A stretch of 64,000 nt of DNA, taken from positions 12,525,001 through 12,589,000 of the forward strand of contig JANTQA010000008.1 in NCBI GenBank assembly GCA_027625915.1, read 5' to 3'. The notes below the pieces were generated by a model, which made no database searches, was not told where the DNA came from, and saw only the letters and a list, made by a program, of their open reading frames with translations. The first letter of the stretch is position 1, and each line of letters opens with the position of its first letter. This DNA comes from Anaeramoeba flamelloides (Eukaryota > Metamonada > Anaeramoebidae). Below are positions 1 to 13,174 of this stretch, in pieces. Made by a program: the position numbers and the translations under genes.

Positions 1-627
1 AATAACCCAATCTTAATTCTTTCAGTGGGTTATTAGCAGCACAAATATCAAATTTATAAATAAAATTTACAATTATTTCTCGATTTTTTAAAGATTTTCA
101 AACAAATAAAATGAATCCAAATAAATAAATATAATAAAAAAAAATAATATATATTATTAAATAACTGATTTTAATCCAAAAGTGCCTTGTTTATACTCTT
201 AATATTAAAAAGGGAATATTGCCTAATCTTTTAAATTTCTTGAAATTTAATCAATATTTGTGAAAAAAATAGATGTTCAATTTTTTTTATTTTCAAGTAT
301 TCAATATTTCAGTTTATTTTCATTGGATTTTTTTTTTAAATTAAAAGTTCAAGGTTATTTTTTCATACAAACTCTCAGAAATTACTTAAAATAAGATTTC
401 TTCAAAATAAAATTTTTTTTTTTTTAATTTGATCCAAAAATACAACAAAAAGGGATCTGAATCTTTTGACTGAAAATATAATTGGGAAAAATGAACTCTT
501 TTAAAATTGATATCTCATCTCTCTAAAGTTGATAAATGAAGTTTAATATCGGGTTTAATTGTGCTCTTGTGTAAATAATTATTCAATTACTGTGGGGGGG
601 GGGGGTAAAAAGAGTTACTAGTCCCAT

Positions 628-1193
628 AAGGTTTACAATCCCTGAAATTTGAAAAAAGAGTATCTTGTGTCGTTTTTTACCACTTGTTAATTTGGTTCTT
701 AGCTGATCGATCTTGCGCTTAGAATGAGTTTTTAATAGTGGTTCAAAATGGCAATTTTGGACAATTTATTTTTTTTCCGAAATCCGAATTGAAGAGTTTA
801 AGATTAATTGGCTGGAACTTAAGTTATAAAAAAAAATGTGGTTTGTAGGTTGTTGATTGAAAATTTTAATTAAGTTTGGTTTTATTGGTGCTTTTAAAAA
901 AAAATTATTTTTTCATTTGGTTAATTGACAAAAAACTTATTCAAAATTTAATTTTCTCATACAACCTAAAATTTTAAATTTATTCTTAAACATCTACCAA
1001 TCTATTAATCTTACACTCTTCAATTCGGATTTCGGAAAAAAAAATAAATTCTCAAAAATAGCCATTTCGAGCCACTATTAAAACCCATACCAAGTAAAAG
1101 ATCGATCAGCTAAATACCAAATTAACAATTCACTGCACCCTACACCAGATAATCTTTTTTTCAAATTTCAGGGATTGTAAACCTTAAGGGGAA
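628..1193. mobile_element. Fold-back (long terminal inverted repeat) element, family F1
   Basis: The left arm begins AAGGTTTACAATCCCTGAAA near 629 and reads inward through CTGATCGATC and CCGAAATCCGAATTGAAGAG. The reverse complement of the sequence ending near 1187 gives the same series of blocks, so the arms are about 190-220 bp each around a short centre near 910. The arms differ at scattered positions, so the insertion is old. No coding capacity is seen. A shortened copy with both ends lies at 30279-30462. This is most like a MITE or fold-back DNA transposon. Target-site duplications are not clear. Confidence 0.75.
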
Positions 1194-1429
1194 ATTGAAA
1201 CAATAATTTTTACTTTGTCTTATATTGATCAAATAATTGGGTTCCTTGAACTAAACTAATTTCCCACTGTCGTAAATCCTTGAACGTGACAATCTTTTGG
1301 GATTTACGAAATTAACAACACCACAAAAAAACTTGTTAAAATCTTCAAAAATAATTTTAAATAGCATTGTTAAAGTCAAATTTATTAGTAAAGTGCTTCC
1401 TATTTAACTCAAATTAACTGTTGAGAGAA

Positions 1430-1863
1430 AAATGTTTGACACAGAAAAAGGGTTAGAAACCATTTTTAATTGGGAACATTAATAAAATTGAAAATCAAAT
1501 CATATTGATAACTAGGTGAATTTGATATAAATCCAGGTTTAAATGTGTTACAAGTTCATTAATCTGTGGTGTGTGTAGAATACTCATTTGAATGGTTGAT
1601 AACTAAAGTAGATCATGATATTTTAACAAAAATCCAAGTTTTAGTAAAGTTTACTATTAATTCTGAAAATTGTAAATTTTAAACTTGCTTTAGATTATAA
1701 GAAATAAGGTTTTGGAAAAGTAGAATTACATTAATGGTTATTCTAATAAGTAGATTATTGTTATTTTCTTTAGTTATTTCACAAACGATTGAAATTAAAA
1801 ATCATTTCCAGTAATGTTCCCAATTAAAATTGCTGTACAACTATTTTTCTCTGTACAACATCT
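1430..1863. mobile_element. Fold-back element F2, inserted into another repeat
   Basis: The left end ATGTTTGACACAGAAAAAGG continues to TTTTTAATTGGGAACATTA. The reverse complement of 1809-1863 gives ATGTTGTACAGAGAAAAA and then TTTTAATTGGGAACATTA, so the ends are imperfect inverted repeats of about 55 bp. Sequence on either side (about 1240-1420 and 1870-2060) is nearly continuous in a related copy at 35260-35610. This implies F2 inserted into an older repeat. Confidence 0.55.
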
Positions 1864-3897
1864 TTCTTGCAATAGTAAATTCGAAATTAGAAGATCAGAA
1901 AGTTTTTAAACTTTGCCTAATTACTAAAGTATTTCCCAAAATCTTTCCACAGTGTCACAATACTATCCTAAACTTTCCATTGTTCTAATCTCATTCTTAT
2001 CTGTTGTTATCTAGAATTATTGACTTGCAAATTTCACAAATAAAAAGTTTGTGTTTATAAAGAATACATATCGGCTTTATATCACTCAAACAAAGCCTTA
2101 TCACCGATCGAACTAATGAAGTGTATGAAAATATTATCGCGGTTGCGCTATCAAATTATCAGCTTTATTTTAGTGAAATAAAGCTGGTCCATTGATCGAA
2201 CTCGCAAAGATGATCGAAAAGTTTAGTGAAGTTTTTTTTAAAAAAAAAAGAAAAAAAAATGACAAACAAAAGAAAAAATAATAAAAAAAAATGTCAAACA
2301 AAAAACAATAACCAATGAACACTAAAATGCTTTCATCCCAATGACATTTATATATGTCTCTGTTTAAAAAAGTAATGATTCCAAAAAATTGCTTATAATT
2401 CCTAGTGGGTGTTCTCGTCTTCTTATTCTTTTGTTGGGGTGTTGGCTAATTACTTTGAAATGCTATTTTTTTCTTCAACCCAGCAGAAATGAATTTTGCC
2501 AAAAGCTCGATCGATAAAATTTGTTGACAAAGAAAGTTTAGAGAAAAATAGAAGGAAAAATGAATTTTAAACTTTTTTATAATTTTTAAGATAGTTGTTT
2601 TTTGATGGTTAACTAACTGCTGGGTATACTTCCGAGTAACTTAATAACAAAAAACCATTTCAATCCCAAAAATAGTTTTTAGTAATCTATTTCCCAAATA
2701 CAACAGAAAAATTCAAGTAAAAAATTTCCAAAATTCTGATCAAAGAAAGTGATAAAACCAAAAAAGTGAAATATTTATTAAATAAAAAGAGTAAAGACTT
2801 TTTAAAATTAAATAGCTTTGCCTTTATAATGTCATTATGGCCACATTAATGAAGAAAAGCCTCAACACAAAAATTTGGAATATTTCATTTTTGAATTTTT
2901 GCACATGTTTAATCAATTATGTAGATTTCTTGGAAAACTAACAAAAGTGTCCTGGATTTTTGAGAATTAATAAGAATTGATTTTAATCAGAGATATTTTA
3001 CTCTCTTGTAGTTCGCAGATTTTTACAAAATTTATCAATTTCAAGATACAGGTAAATATTTTTTGAATTGGTTATTAAATTTACTAGAAGATTTTGTCTT
3101 GTTGAATCAATTCCACAAGTTAATCTTTTTTTTTTAATAATACAACTAGAAATAACCAAAACCTGATTTACAACTTGATTAACATTAGATTTTTTGATTT
3201 TTTATTATAATTACCTTTTCAAGAAAATTTAAATACAAATAAGAATTTGTTAAAAGGAGTTAAAAAAGTCAAACCACGTTATTTTAACAACAGAAATAGC
3301 AATTGTGGTATTGATCTATTTTGAAATTGGTTCGAAGAATGAAAATAGTTTATTCTTCACCTTTTTAGTTTAGTTATAATTAGCAAGTAAATTTTGGTTT
3401 TCTTATGATTTACATTTTGTTTGCCTTTTTTTGCCTAAAAAGGTGAAATAATAATCCTTCTTTGTGTAAGTGTGTTTGATCAACTTTTAAATTTGCACCC
3501 ATCTGTCCAGAAAACTAGAAACATTCTCATTTTAAAGTAACTCAAAAAATAATAAACAATTTTTTCGAAAAGAAGGGACTGTAAAACAAAAAATGAGTCC
3601 TAATATTGAAGATTTTGGGCAATAACTCAGCTCTATTTGTTTGCCTTGGACTTTTCCATATTTCTTTTTTAACACGTTTTACAAAATTCAAAGCTGTGTT
3701 TAACCGAACCAGAGTTTATTATTTTGTCTCAGTTCTGTAGATTTTTGTGATAGACATGACAAAACTAACTCTTGTATACAACAAACAAATTAGAAAATAT
3801 GTAGCAAATAAATAATGTTCTGATCAAAAAAAAAACAGAAAATAAGCTCTCATTTTTTTAATTCTGTCAATTTCATATTTAAAAAACTCCCAACTTT

Positions 3898-4979
3898 ATG
3901 TCAGGACTTGAGAACAAGAAAGAAGAAGAAAAAGTCATTGTAAAAGATTCAAAAATTATCCTTCTTCAAAGCAAGCTGAAAAATATCACTTTGGACCTTG
4001 AAAACACTAAAATTAGTTTTGAAAAATTGATCGAGGAAAATAAAAAGTTAAAATTACAACTCAAATCAAATGAAAATGAAAATGAAAAGGAAAATGATAA
4101 GGAAAGTGTGTCCACAAAGAATAAAGAAGTTGACATTAAAACAACTTTTAATGAGCCAATTACCAATTTTGAAAATGAAATAATAAATTATTTGGTGAAA
4201 GAATATTTGATTGATCGTGAATATAAATTGACTGCAATTACAATGCTAGATGAAGTTGATGAGCAAGATCTTGAAGAGCCACCTGATTGGGTAATAGGTG
4301 AATCTAATCGGAAGACACTTTTAAAATTATTGCGTGAGAATCAATCAAATTTAAACCAAGAAACAGAAATCCAAAATATGCAAAAAAAAAGCTTGTCCAG
4401 CCAAGAACAAATTAAAAATTTGAAATTGGAGATTGGTCAATTAAAAAAAGAAAAAAATTTATTTTTACAATCATTCAACAGGACTAAAGATCATGTGGGT
4501 CAATTAGAAACTTATTTAAACAATTACATGAAGCAACTAGAGATTGAGAAAAAGAATTGTATTGTCCAGAATCAAATCAAAACAAAGGAAAAATCAACAA
4601 TAAAAAAAAATCAATCACAAGAGGTTAATAAAAAAGAAAACAAAGAAAACCCAGAACAAAAAGAACAAAAAAATCAAAAAGAACAAAAAAATGAAAAAGA
4701 ACAAAAAGATCAAAAAGATCAAAAAGAGGGAAGAGAAGAAAATGAAACAATAGATTTAGAAACTTATCCAATAAACAAACCACGTAAACTAAATAAGAAC
4801 CGTTATTTGAACAGAGAATCCACAAAAACCTTATATGACAGAATGGGCAGAGTTGCCTCATTGGATAGCTCGGAAATTAGTCTAGTCAAAATTGTTGCAG
4901 ACTCATTGCCTTATATTGTACCAAAAATTTTGCTCAATAACAGAAAAGATCTTTTGCCTATCCTCTTAACAGCAATTCG
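3898..4979 (+). CDS. RELCH: RELCH (KIAA1468) orthologue, exon 1: coiled coils and LisH
   Basis: This is the first exon of a 1208-residue protein (361 residues here; human RELCH is about the same length). RELCH is known as a Rab11 effector that links recycling endosomes to the trans-Golgi network and supports cholesterol transfer. Coiled coil is predicted at about 15-60. A LisH motif lies at about 90-120 (FENEIINYLVKEYL then YKLTAITMLDEVDEQDLE), followed by a second coil at 160-225 and a Lys/Glu/Gln-rich linker. The last 35 residues (ADSLPYIVPKILLNNRK, then DLLPILLTAIR) match the start of the RELCH HEAT array, where the human protein continues HPEPKERD. That continuation is found at 9231, so the frame does not end at the TAA at 4981. 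It splices at CG|GTAATA (phase 2). The start is the first ATG after a T-rich leader. A convergent gene lies downstream. Confidence 0.92.
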
Positions 4980-5639
4980 GTAATATTTTTTCTTCAAAAA
5001 TTCCAAAGTGTCTGATTATTATTGTAAAAAATGAAAAACCTTTTTTGTTTCATCCCATTTTGTCGTCTAAAAAATAATACTCCCAAAAAGTTTGTTTGTC
5101 AAAATTGAATCGAATACTCGTCATGAATTTTAGACTCTAATCAGAAAATTGAACCAGAGAAAAGTTTTACTCATTTTGTTTTTTATTGCTACAAAATAAG
5201 TTTTCAAGAAATAAACTGAAATTGTGAATTCTAATTTCTTTAAAGCAATACTCATAGTTGTTTCTGTTAATTTGTTATCTCTTGGTTTAACATATTTTTA
5301 TAAATGAAAGGTCGATTTAAAAATAGTAAAATAAAAATATCGGTGATCAAAAAAACGCGTAAGAAATGTTATAATCCATGTTTCAAAAATAAAATCTGTG
5401 ATTTTTTTTTTTTTTCAGATTCCGATGTTACATCTAATTCACCACTCAGTAGTATACCGAAGGCGTAATTAATTTTGAAGGTAAAATCTTTGATATTTTA
5501 AAGTAAATTTAAAATTACAAATGCGATTTGTACAAAATTTTCAATTATATTTATTAAAATTATTTGTTTTATGATGATAAAAAATTACTCAGAAAATGAT
5601 TATCTAAACTCTTTTTCAAAAATTGTGACTCACCTGAAA

Positions 5640-5974
5640 TAATAAATTGAAAAAAAAAAATTATCCATTAGTATTCAAGAATAATTAATAACTCAATATG
5701 ATTTGTAATTCACTTTTAAGTCATTCTAAATCTATAAAAGCCTGATATATTAAAAATTAAAAAAAATAAAACCAAAAACTAAAAAAAAGAAGATTAAAGT
5801 CACAATTTTTGAAATGAGCATTAAGCATTTTTTATTACTGAACTTTCACTGAAAAAAAGTTGAACAACAATATTTTTTATGAATAATTAAATCCATTTTC
5901 AAAGACACTACATAGCCCCAATTTTCTTAGTGATTATTTGTCTTTTCGAAGATCTCTTTTTTTTTTCCACATGA

Positions 5975-6070
<96 letters not shown>

Positions 6071-8900
6071 AAAAATTTAAAAAAGCAAAACTAAAATTTG
6101 AAAAATTAGAAAAAATGATTCTGATCCAAAAATTTGAAAATAATTTTTGTTAAGAATACTGGAATAAACCCTCAAAACAACTCCCATTAACATTATAAAG
6201 TGAGTCAAAATTTATGAAAAATAGTTTATTTTGAGATAAAAATTTCTCGATTTGATACTTTATTTTTAAAGTTTCTTTTTTAATAAAAGAACCCTTGAAA
6301 TTAATACCATCTTTAGTTATGATTTATTGTAAGTTTCTTTGATCAGTTAATATATAGGTATTCTTTTAAAAAGAAATAGGGTTTTTATTTTGAAACACAA
6401 ATTAAACTTTTCTGCATAATTTTGACAAAAGGAGTTCAAAATTTCATCGTGTTGCAATTTTAAATATTGATACAATTATATTCCTAAATTTTTCATGTAT
6501 TAACTCCGACAAGATTTAGGATTCATCAAAGAGTATAACTATAAAAAACGCTCCAAGTAATCAATCATTAGGAAAATTTTATTTGTAAATTGAGAGTTTT
6601 TTATTCTTAAGGAATTAGCGTATACCAAGGAGAAGACTAAGATCAAAATATATTGTTATTGGGAGTAAATCAAATTAGTGATACATGGTTCAAATGTCTC
6701 TCAAAAATCTATTAGTCAAGTAATACTATTTGTTGATTCTCATCAATTAAAAAATATCTTTGTATTAGTATAACAACCAAGAATTTCAGAAAAAAATATG
6801 CATTTCACCACTTTAAAGAGTTGAATTATCAATATTCAGGCTCCAAAGTTGCAAAATATCTTTCTTAATTTTGTGTGCAAATATAGATTAATAGCTAAAT
6901 TATTCCATTTTTTGTCAAAATTAAATTATTAACCAATAAATTATTTTGATAAATTATTTCCTGAAAGATTGCAAATATATTGATGTTACAATTAGTTTTA
7001 TCAAAAGGGTCAAAACTAATCAGTCTTTTGGTTTTTATGTTGATGATTATTGGGCAAATTTTTGAATTTAGAATTAAAAAAATATTTACAATTGGAAGTT
7101 CTAAAAATGAATTATGGAATATTGGAATAATATTATTTTGGTTTTCTATTTTTAGATTTTAAAAAGGAATTAAAAAAATTGAATTTCCCAAAAAGAAATT
7201 TTTTTATACTGATAAATTCTAATAAATTTCAAAAAATTCTTAGTTCAATTTCCATTTTTATAAATCTTCGAACTGTTTCTTATCAAACATTCCCTAACAA
7301 AGAATATTTTGAAGAACAAGTAATTTTAGAGAGTTTATCAAAACTTGAGTCATAAAATACTTTATTCAAAGTTGAACATAAAAATTTCAAAAAGGAAAAT
7401 CAAGTAAAAATTTCCAAACATAAATTACAATTTATTAGTAGTGATCATTAGTAAAAAATGTGATAATTTATTATGTAATAATATTTAGATTTGGAAACTT
7501 TTGATCAGTATGAGTCACTAATACCATTTACTTTTAATTATATCTTGCTTTGATCTTAGTTAAATATATGGTGAGGTTAATTCCTTAAACAAAAGATATT
7601 ATATTTATATTTTTTTCAATAAATATATGATTACATTATAAGGGGGTACGTTACAAATTATTTTTTTCAGTTACATTACCATTTACTATCCTTTCATTTT
7701 GGTTAGGTGTTTACGATTTTTTATCTACAAGATCAAAATAAATGGTTTTTCGGGGAAAAATGAAGGGTTTTTTTTTTAACTTTTTGTTATTTTGTAAATG
7801 CCCACTAACTTAAATGTGTTTCTATCATGGAGGGTAAAAAAATTTTCCAAAGATCAATTATTTTTTATAATTGACCTTCGAAAAATAAATAAGAAATAAG
7901 TAGAATAATATGAATTGGGGAATAATTGATATATTTTTGAAGCATAACTCATAAACCTATATATTTTCTTCAATATTGAAAAACAAGAATTCTTAGTTAG
8001 CCTATATTTAAAAAACAACAATGTTCATTTTGATCTTCAATTGAAGATCATTTAAAATTCCAATAAAAATCAATATTATTTTTCTACAATCATTTTCACA
8101 TTTTCAATAATCCTTAGAATAACACATTTTTACCAAGTGACTATTGATCTTGAAATAAAAAAAAATTTTTTACAAATGAATTAGGTGTTGAAAAAAAATA
8201 GAAAAAAAAAAAAGTAAAACAATACATATAAAAATGTTAAAAAATGATTTCAAGAATGGATTTTTGGAAATAAAGGTATCTTCTAATATCTATTCAAAGA
8301 TGCTTTAGAAACCTGTAATTTACTCATTATATCTGGTTTCCTTTGGTTGGGAAATGGATAATTGGCTTTTTAATTATTACAAAGATATATAATTCTAATA
8401 TTTTAAAAATTAAAAAAAAGAAAATCAAAAACATAAAAGAAAGTGAATCACAAATTTTTTAATAGAGAATTACGGATTTTTTATAACTGAACTTTCAGTA
8501 AAAGAAAAAGGGTGAATAAGAATTTTTTTGCTACTAATTATATTCTTTTGAAAAGACACTATATTGTCTACATTTCTAAATATTTATTGGTCTTTTTCTA
8601 GATCTTTTTTTTTTCAGCTTCATCTTTTAAATAAAAAAGAAGAAAAAAAAGAAAAAGAAAAACAAAAATAAAAATTTTTCAAAAAAAAAAGAAAAAGAGA
8701 AAAAGAAAAAGAAATTTTGAAAAAGCAAAACAAAAATTTGATGTAATTAAAAAAAAAATGATATAGGATCTGAAATTTGAAATTTTTTTTTGATAAAAAT
8801 ATAGGAATAAAAACCTACCAAAATCAGTCCTAATAACATTAAAAAGTATGTCAGCATTTTTGAAAAATACTTAAGTAGATTGATTTTGACATCTATTTTA
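5640..8900 (+). repeat. Dispersed composite repeat (family R1) within the RELCH intron
   Basis: The module with ACTGAACTTTCACTGAAAAA and TTAGTGATTATTTGTCTTTT occurs at 5700-5980, in diverged form at 8400-8640, and again at 26310-26560. The module with CACATTTTTACCAAGTGACT occurs at 7840-8330 and 28310-28960 in the same orientation. The 28 kb copy has about 150 bp of extra sequence near 28520-28680. A block at 7190-7460 recurs at 55600-55880. No protein is encoded, so I cannot assign a class. It may be a long non-autonomous element or remains of a larger one. Confidence 0.6.
5982..6069 (+). repeat. Poly(A) tract, 88 bases
   Basis: An uninterrupted run of A within the RELCH intron. It lies at a point where the related copies (near 8640 and 26550) have only mixed A-rich sequence, so it is probably a slippage expansion. 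The true length is hard to sequence. Confidence 0.95.
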
Positions 8901-9230
8901 TTTATATTTTTGAAAACTTTTTTGTCATATTATTTAAAAGTTACGTTTGAAAAACTTTTGAATTTAAAAATATAAGTAAATTTTCAAAATGATAATGAAA
9001 AATATAGTATTTATTTTTACAAAATGTTATTCGTATTCCAAAATTTATTATGAACATTACAAGTTTTAAAAAAAAAAATCAAATTACCATTTAATCTAAT
9101 AATTGAACATCCAATTAATTGGTATGATAAGTCATAAATTCAATGTACATATAAATAAAATATTGGAAAGTCAATTTATTCTAAATTTTATTTTTTTTCA
9201 ACCCAAAATAAAAAAAAAAAATTGAAATAG

Positions 9231-11775
9231 CCAACATCCTGATGCAAAAGAAAGAGATACTTTAACAAAGCTATTGTTTAATTTGATAACAAAACCGGAT
9301 CATAAGCAAAGAAGGATGATTATTGATGGGTGCTCAGCGCTTGCATCAACAATTGGTTATCATCGGGTAGAAAATGAATTATTGCCACAGCTTTGGAGCC
9401 AAATAAACCATAAATATGAAGCGAGGAGAATCTTAGTTGTGCAATCCTGTGGCGAACTTGCAGAGTATGTCAATCCTAAATTAAGAAGTTCGTTAATGTT
9501 TTCTATTATTCAGAGTTTAGGGAATGATCCAAGTCCGTTGGTGCGTTCTGAAGCTTCAAAGCAGTTGGGTATTTTGTTATTATATTATCAAGATCAAAAC
9601 AAATTTGAACATACACTAGAATTATTATTACAATTTATTTTTGATCCTGATATTAATGTTCAAACAGTTACATATAGATTATCAATACCACGTTTTGGAA
9701 AATGGTCTTTTTCAAATCAAATAGCAGGTAGGGTGCTTTATAAGCGTGTGATTGAAATATTAGAATTTTTAATAGATTTAAACATTGAGAGACAAATTTT
9801 GGCAAAAAACGAAAAAAAGAGAAATAACATAAATAGTGATAATAAAGAAGAGGAAAGAGACGAAGAAAAGGAAAGGGAAGTTGACAATAAAAAGACAGAA
9901 AAAAAAGAAATAAATCAATTAAAAATTTTGTTAAAGAATAAAGAATATACTGAATTAGAATTAATGCTAATGAAAGGTGAATCAACTCCAAAAATTTTGA
10001 AAATTATTTTAGTTTTACAGATTTTAATTCCTTCCATTATTTCTTCAGTTTTAATATATTCTCCCTTTGGTAGGAAATACAGAAATGAACAGTTCTTAAA
10101 AAATAAATCAAAGACGAAAATAAATATTACACAAAAAATTAATGATAATAATTCTAAGAAAGATATCAATAATGACAGTAAAAATATTAATAAGAACACC
10201 AATGATGGTGATGGTGATGATTTGAAGAAAAAAGATAAAGATAATAAAGAAACTGGAAAAAAGGATAGAAAAAAAAAGGGTGGCAAGGCAAAGGTTAAAA
10301 CCAAAGAAAAGAAATCAAAGAATAAAAATACTGAACAAAAATCGAAAATTCAAGAAAAAATTATTCGCATTTTAGAAAATAAAAAAAAATATTTAGATTT
10401 AAATCGATTATTAAAAAAAACACTTCAAAAAATAAATAAAAATAAAATTAAAATTAATTTAAAAGAATGGAAGGAGTATGATTATTTTATGAATAATCTT
10501 TTTATATCCATTCTTAAAATAATTATTATTACAAAAAAGGAAGATGAAAGTATCCATCTGGCATTAATTGATTTAATTAAAATTATTTGTCATGGATTTG
10601 GAAGTCTATTTGCCAGAGTAGTAATTAAAAAGAAATATGATGAAATTTTCAAATCTCAAAAAATTATAAAAAAATATATTCTTCCAAAAAGTATACCAGT
10701 AAATATTGCAAAACAAAGGCTTTTAAAATCATATATTTTAGGTGTTTTATTATCTTTTCCAGAAAAGAGATTTATTGTTGAATTGACAAAGCTTATTCTT
10801 AACTGCACCTTAGAAAAGGAAGGCTTAAATAATCAACATTTTGATTCCATTCGTTCATGTTTAATACAATTAACCCGGCAATCAAAGGGAACAAAGGAAG
10901 AGGATATTATTTTAAACATTTGCTGGGATTTGTTGTATCATGCTTCAGCACACGTAAGAAAAAATATCATCAAAATTTTCAATTCATTAATTCCTTATGT
11001 AGATCAAAAAAAATTAGTATCAAGAATTATTTCTGGGCTTAGTATTCTTAGTTCAGATCCAGATATTCACGTAACCTTGTTGACAATCGAAGCCTTTGGA
11101 ACTGTGTTAAAATTCGTTACTAATGAAAATCATTTTGATATAACCATTGAAAAAATAGAATATTTCTTCCAAAATTCACCAAATTCTAATGAAAAGAATA
11201 ACAACGAGACCGAGAAAAATAATGAATCCGTTGAGGACGAACGAAAAAGTGTGGAAGGTGGAAATGAAGATAAGAAAAAAAATAATATCGAAATAGAGCA
11301 AAGCGAACAAAAAACTCTTTCAAAACAGGAAGATAAACAGAAAAAAAAGCAAATTCAAGAACAACATCAAATTTTATTAAAATTCTTGGAAGAGTTAGAA
11401 AAGATTATCCCCTTAATTAATCATAAACTAAGAGAAATATATGTTTTACCAAAATTGTTGAAAATTGCAAAAAATAACCAAAAGAATCAGAAAAAAAAAA
11501 GAAATGAGATTTCTTTCAAATTATTATCAGTTTATCGTGCCTTTTCAGGCACACCACTGTCATCAAATTCAATCACACATCATTTAATTCCCGGTTTAAA
11601 TTGCTTATTACTTGATATTGAAGAACAAATAATCGATGAAAAGTATCACTCAATAATCAATACTATGACAATTGAAGCCAAATCTCAAATCAAACAGCAA
11701 AAAAATCAAAAACCATCTTTAAAGAAGAAAAACTCAAAATTTAGTTACTTTTCAAAAAGATCTGAAAAAAATTAA
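9231..11775 (+). CDS. RELCH: RELCH (KIAA1468) orthologue, exon 2: HEAT-repeat region
   Basis: The exon completes the codon CG|C and encodes residues 361-1208, giving a protein of nearly the same length as animal RELCH. The first block (HPDAKERDTLTKLLFNLITK, GCSALASTIGYHRVENELLP, then INHKYEARRILVVQSCGELA) is the most conserved part of the family and forms helical HEAT units. Asn/Lys/Glu-rich inserts follow (about 565-590 and 645-735). A second alpha-helical region (about 780-1030) contains HASAHVRKNIIKIFNSLIPY and SSDPDIHVTLLTIEAFGTVL, again HEAT-like. The protein ends in a basic, low-complexity tail. The product probably acts as a membrane-traffic scaffold. An AATAAA lies about 40 bases after the stop. 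The exon has no internal break. Reading from an internal codon alone would miss the first 15 residues. Confidence 0.92.
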
Positions 11776-11899
11776 TTGTTTTGTTCAAAAATATTTTTAA
11801 AATTTTATCTTAATAAATGATAATTTGAATTTTTTTTTTTTATTTGAGATTGAATCTTAATCTCTTAACAATTTTTTATATACACCCACATATATGATC

Positions 11900-11941
<42 letters not shown>

Positions 11942-13174
11942 ATTTTGATGTTTTTAATTTTTTTTTATCTCTTGAAAAGTTTTTAATTTTTATTTCAATT
12001 TCTTTTCTTTTTTTTTTTTTATCGAAATATGTTGATAAATATTAAATTAGAAAAGGGGATTCACAATTTTGGAATCATTTTCTTTTTTATTCAAATATTG
12101 AAGAATATTTTTAATGAACAAAATTGGGTACATTATTTTTTTATCAAATTTCTTTTTGTAACTAAATATTTTAAATAATTAATTTTTTTTTATTTATTTT
12201 TAAATACTTTTTTAAAAGGAATCATAATCCGATGATTTTTCTTCATCTTTAATCCAAGAAATGACATTTTTTTTTCACTTAATCAATTTGTTGTTCTTAT
12301 TACATTGTTGAAAAAAATAACCACATTTCTTACATTCCTTATTATTTAAAATACTCTCTTTCCTACATTATTAACAATTTTTTTTGTAAATTGCATTCTA
12401 TTTTGATCTCTTATCAGTTTCTTTGAACACTGAAACTTATCGAAATTTTTCTAACATAAAAATGAATAAAACCACCCATTCTTGTCCAATTTGTATATTT
12501 GTTTATGATTTTATAACTTGAAATTTTATGAATAACTTCGAATATGAAAAGCATAATTTGATTTTAACTTAAAAAAATTATTGGACTTCAGATTCAAAAT
12601 AAAAGTTTTCTTTTATATTAGCTGTTATCCATTTATTTTTGTCCAAAAATATTCCTGAAATTTATTTTATAATATATGCTAATAAGTATAACATATATTT
12701 CAAAAGAAGAGGGTTTTTTTTTTTTTTTTTTCCAAAACAATCTCTTGTTCTACACATTTCTTGAAATGTCAATGAAATCTTCTCAAAGTATTAAGTGGGG
12801 AATAGGTTAACTTTAAAAGTTCCAAAAATTCAAATTTCTAATAATTTTTAAAATTTACAGAGATCTAATTTTAAATCGTGGGGAAAATTATTTCTTCAAA
12901 TTTATTACAAAGTATGATAAATAGTGGGTTTAATTGGTTAAACAAATCTTTTGAAAAAAAATTCAATTGAAAGTAAAATTTGTTTAAAAAATTATTTTTA
13001 ATAAAATTAAAAAAAGTAATCAGAATATTTATCTCAACATTTAAAAAAAAAATTAATTATTTTAAAATATCTTAAATATTTCTAAATAAAGTAAAGGATT
13101 TTAAATTTTTTAAAAAAAATTATTTTTTTTTTTATTATTTTTTTTTTTAGTTGTGTGATTTCCAAAAGAAAATA
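11776..13174. other. Convergent intergenic region between RELCH and the RGS gene
   Basis: This 1.4 kb holds the 3' ends of both genes. It has an AATAAA near 11812, a TA dinucleotide run at about 11907-11939, and many T and A homopolymers. I see no gene, RNA or clear repeat element in it. Confidence 0.7.

Larger units (their letters stand above)
1..3897. other. Gene-free stretch upstream of RELCH, repeat-rich
   Basis: No open frame here looks like a protein. The first 180 bases resemble 32694-32880, so they are part of a dispersed repeat. A run of 12 G lies at 594-605. Two inverted-repeat elements (about 628-1193 and 1430-1863) are listed separately. Blocks between 1240 and 2060 reappear at 35260-35610. 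The sequence just before 3898 is T-rich and probably holds the RELCH promoter, but I recognise no defined motif. Confidence 0.6.
4980..9230 (+). other. RELCH intron, 4251 bp, filled with repeats
   Basis: The donor is GTAATA at 4980 and the acceptor is ATTGAAATAG ending at 9230. Joining the exons gives AIRQHPDAKERDTLTKLLFN, which continues the RELCH HEAT block without a gap. Inside there is no convincing gene. It holds an 88-base A tract (5982-6069), two copies of one repeat module (about 5700-6150 and 8400-8830) and a module at about 7840-8330 that recurs at 28310-28960. A block at 7190-7460 recurs at 55600-55880. A 60-residue open frame at 6980 is hydrophobic low-complexity sequence and is not called. 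Confidence 0.85.

Noticed and set aside
5938-6153. Open frame encoding poly-lysine
   Set aside because: Produced by the 88-base A tract; no protein character outside it.
6980-7162. 60-residue hydrophobic frame in the RELCH intron
   Set aside because: Composition follows the local T-rich DNA; no start context, splice context or motif.
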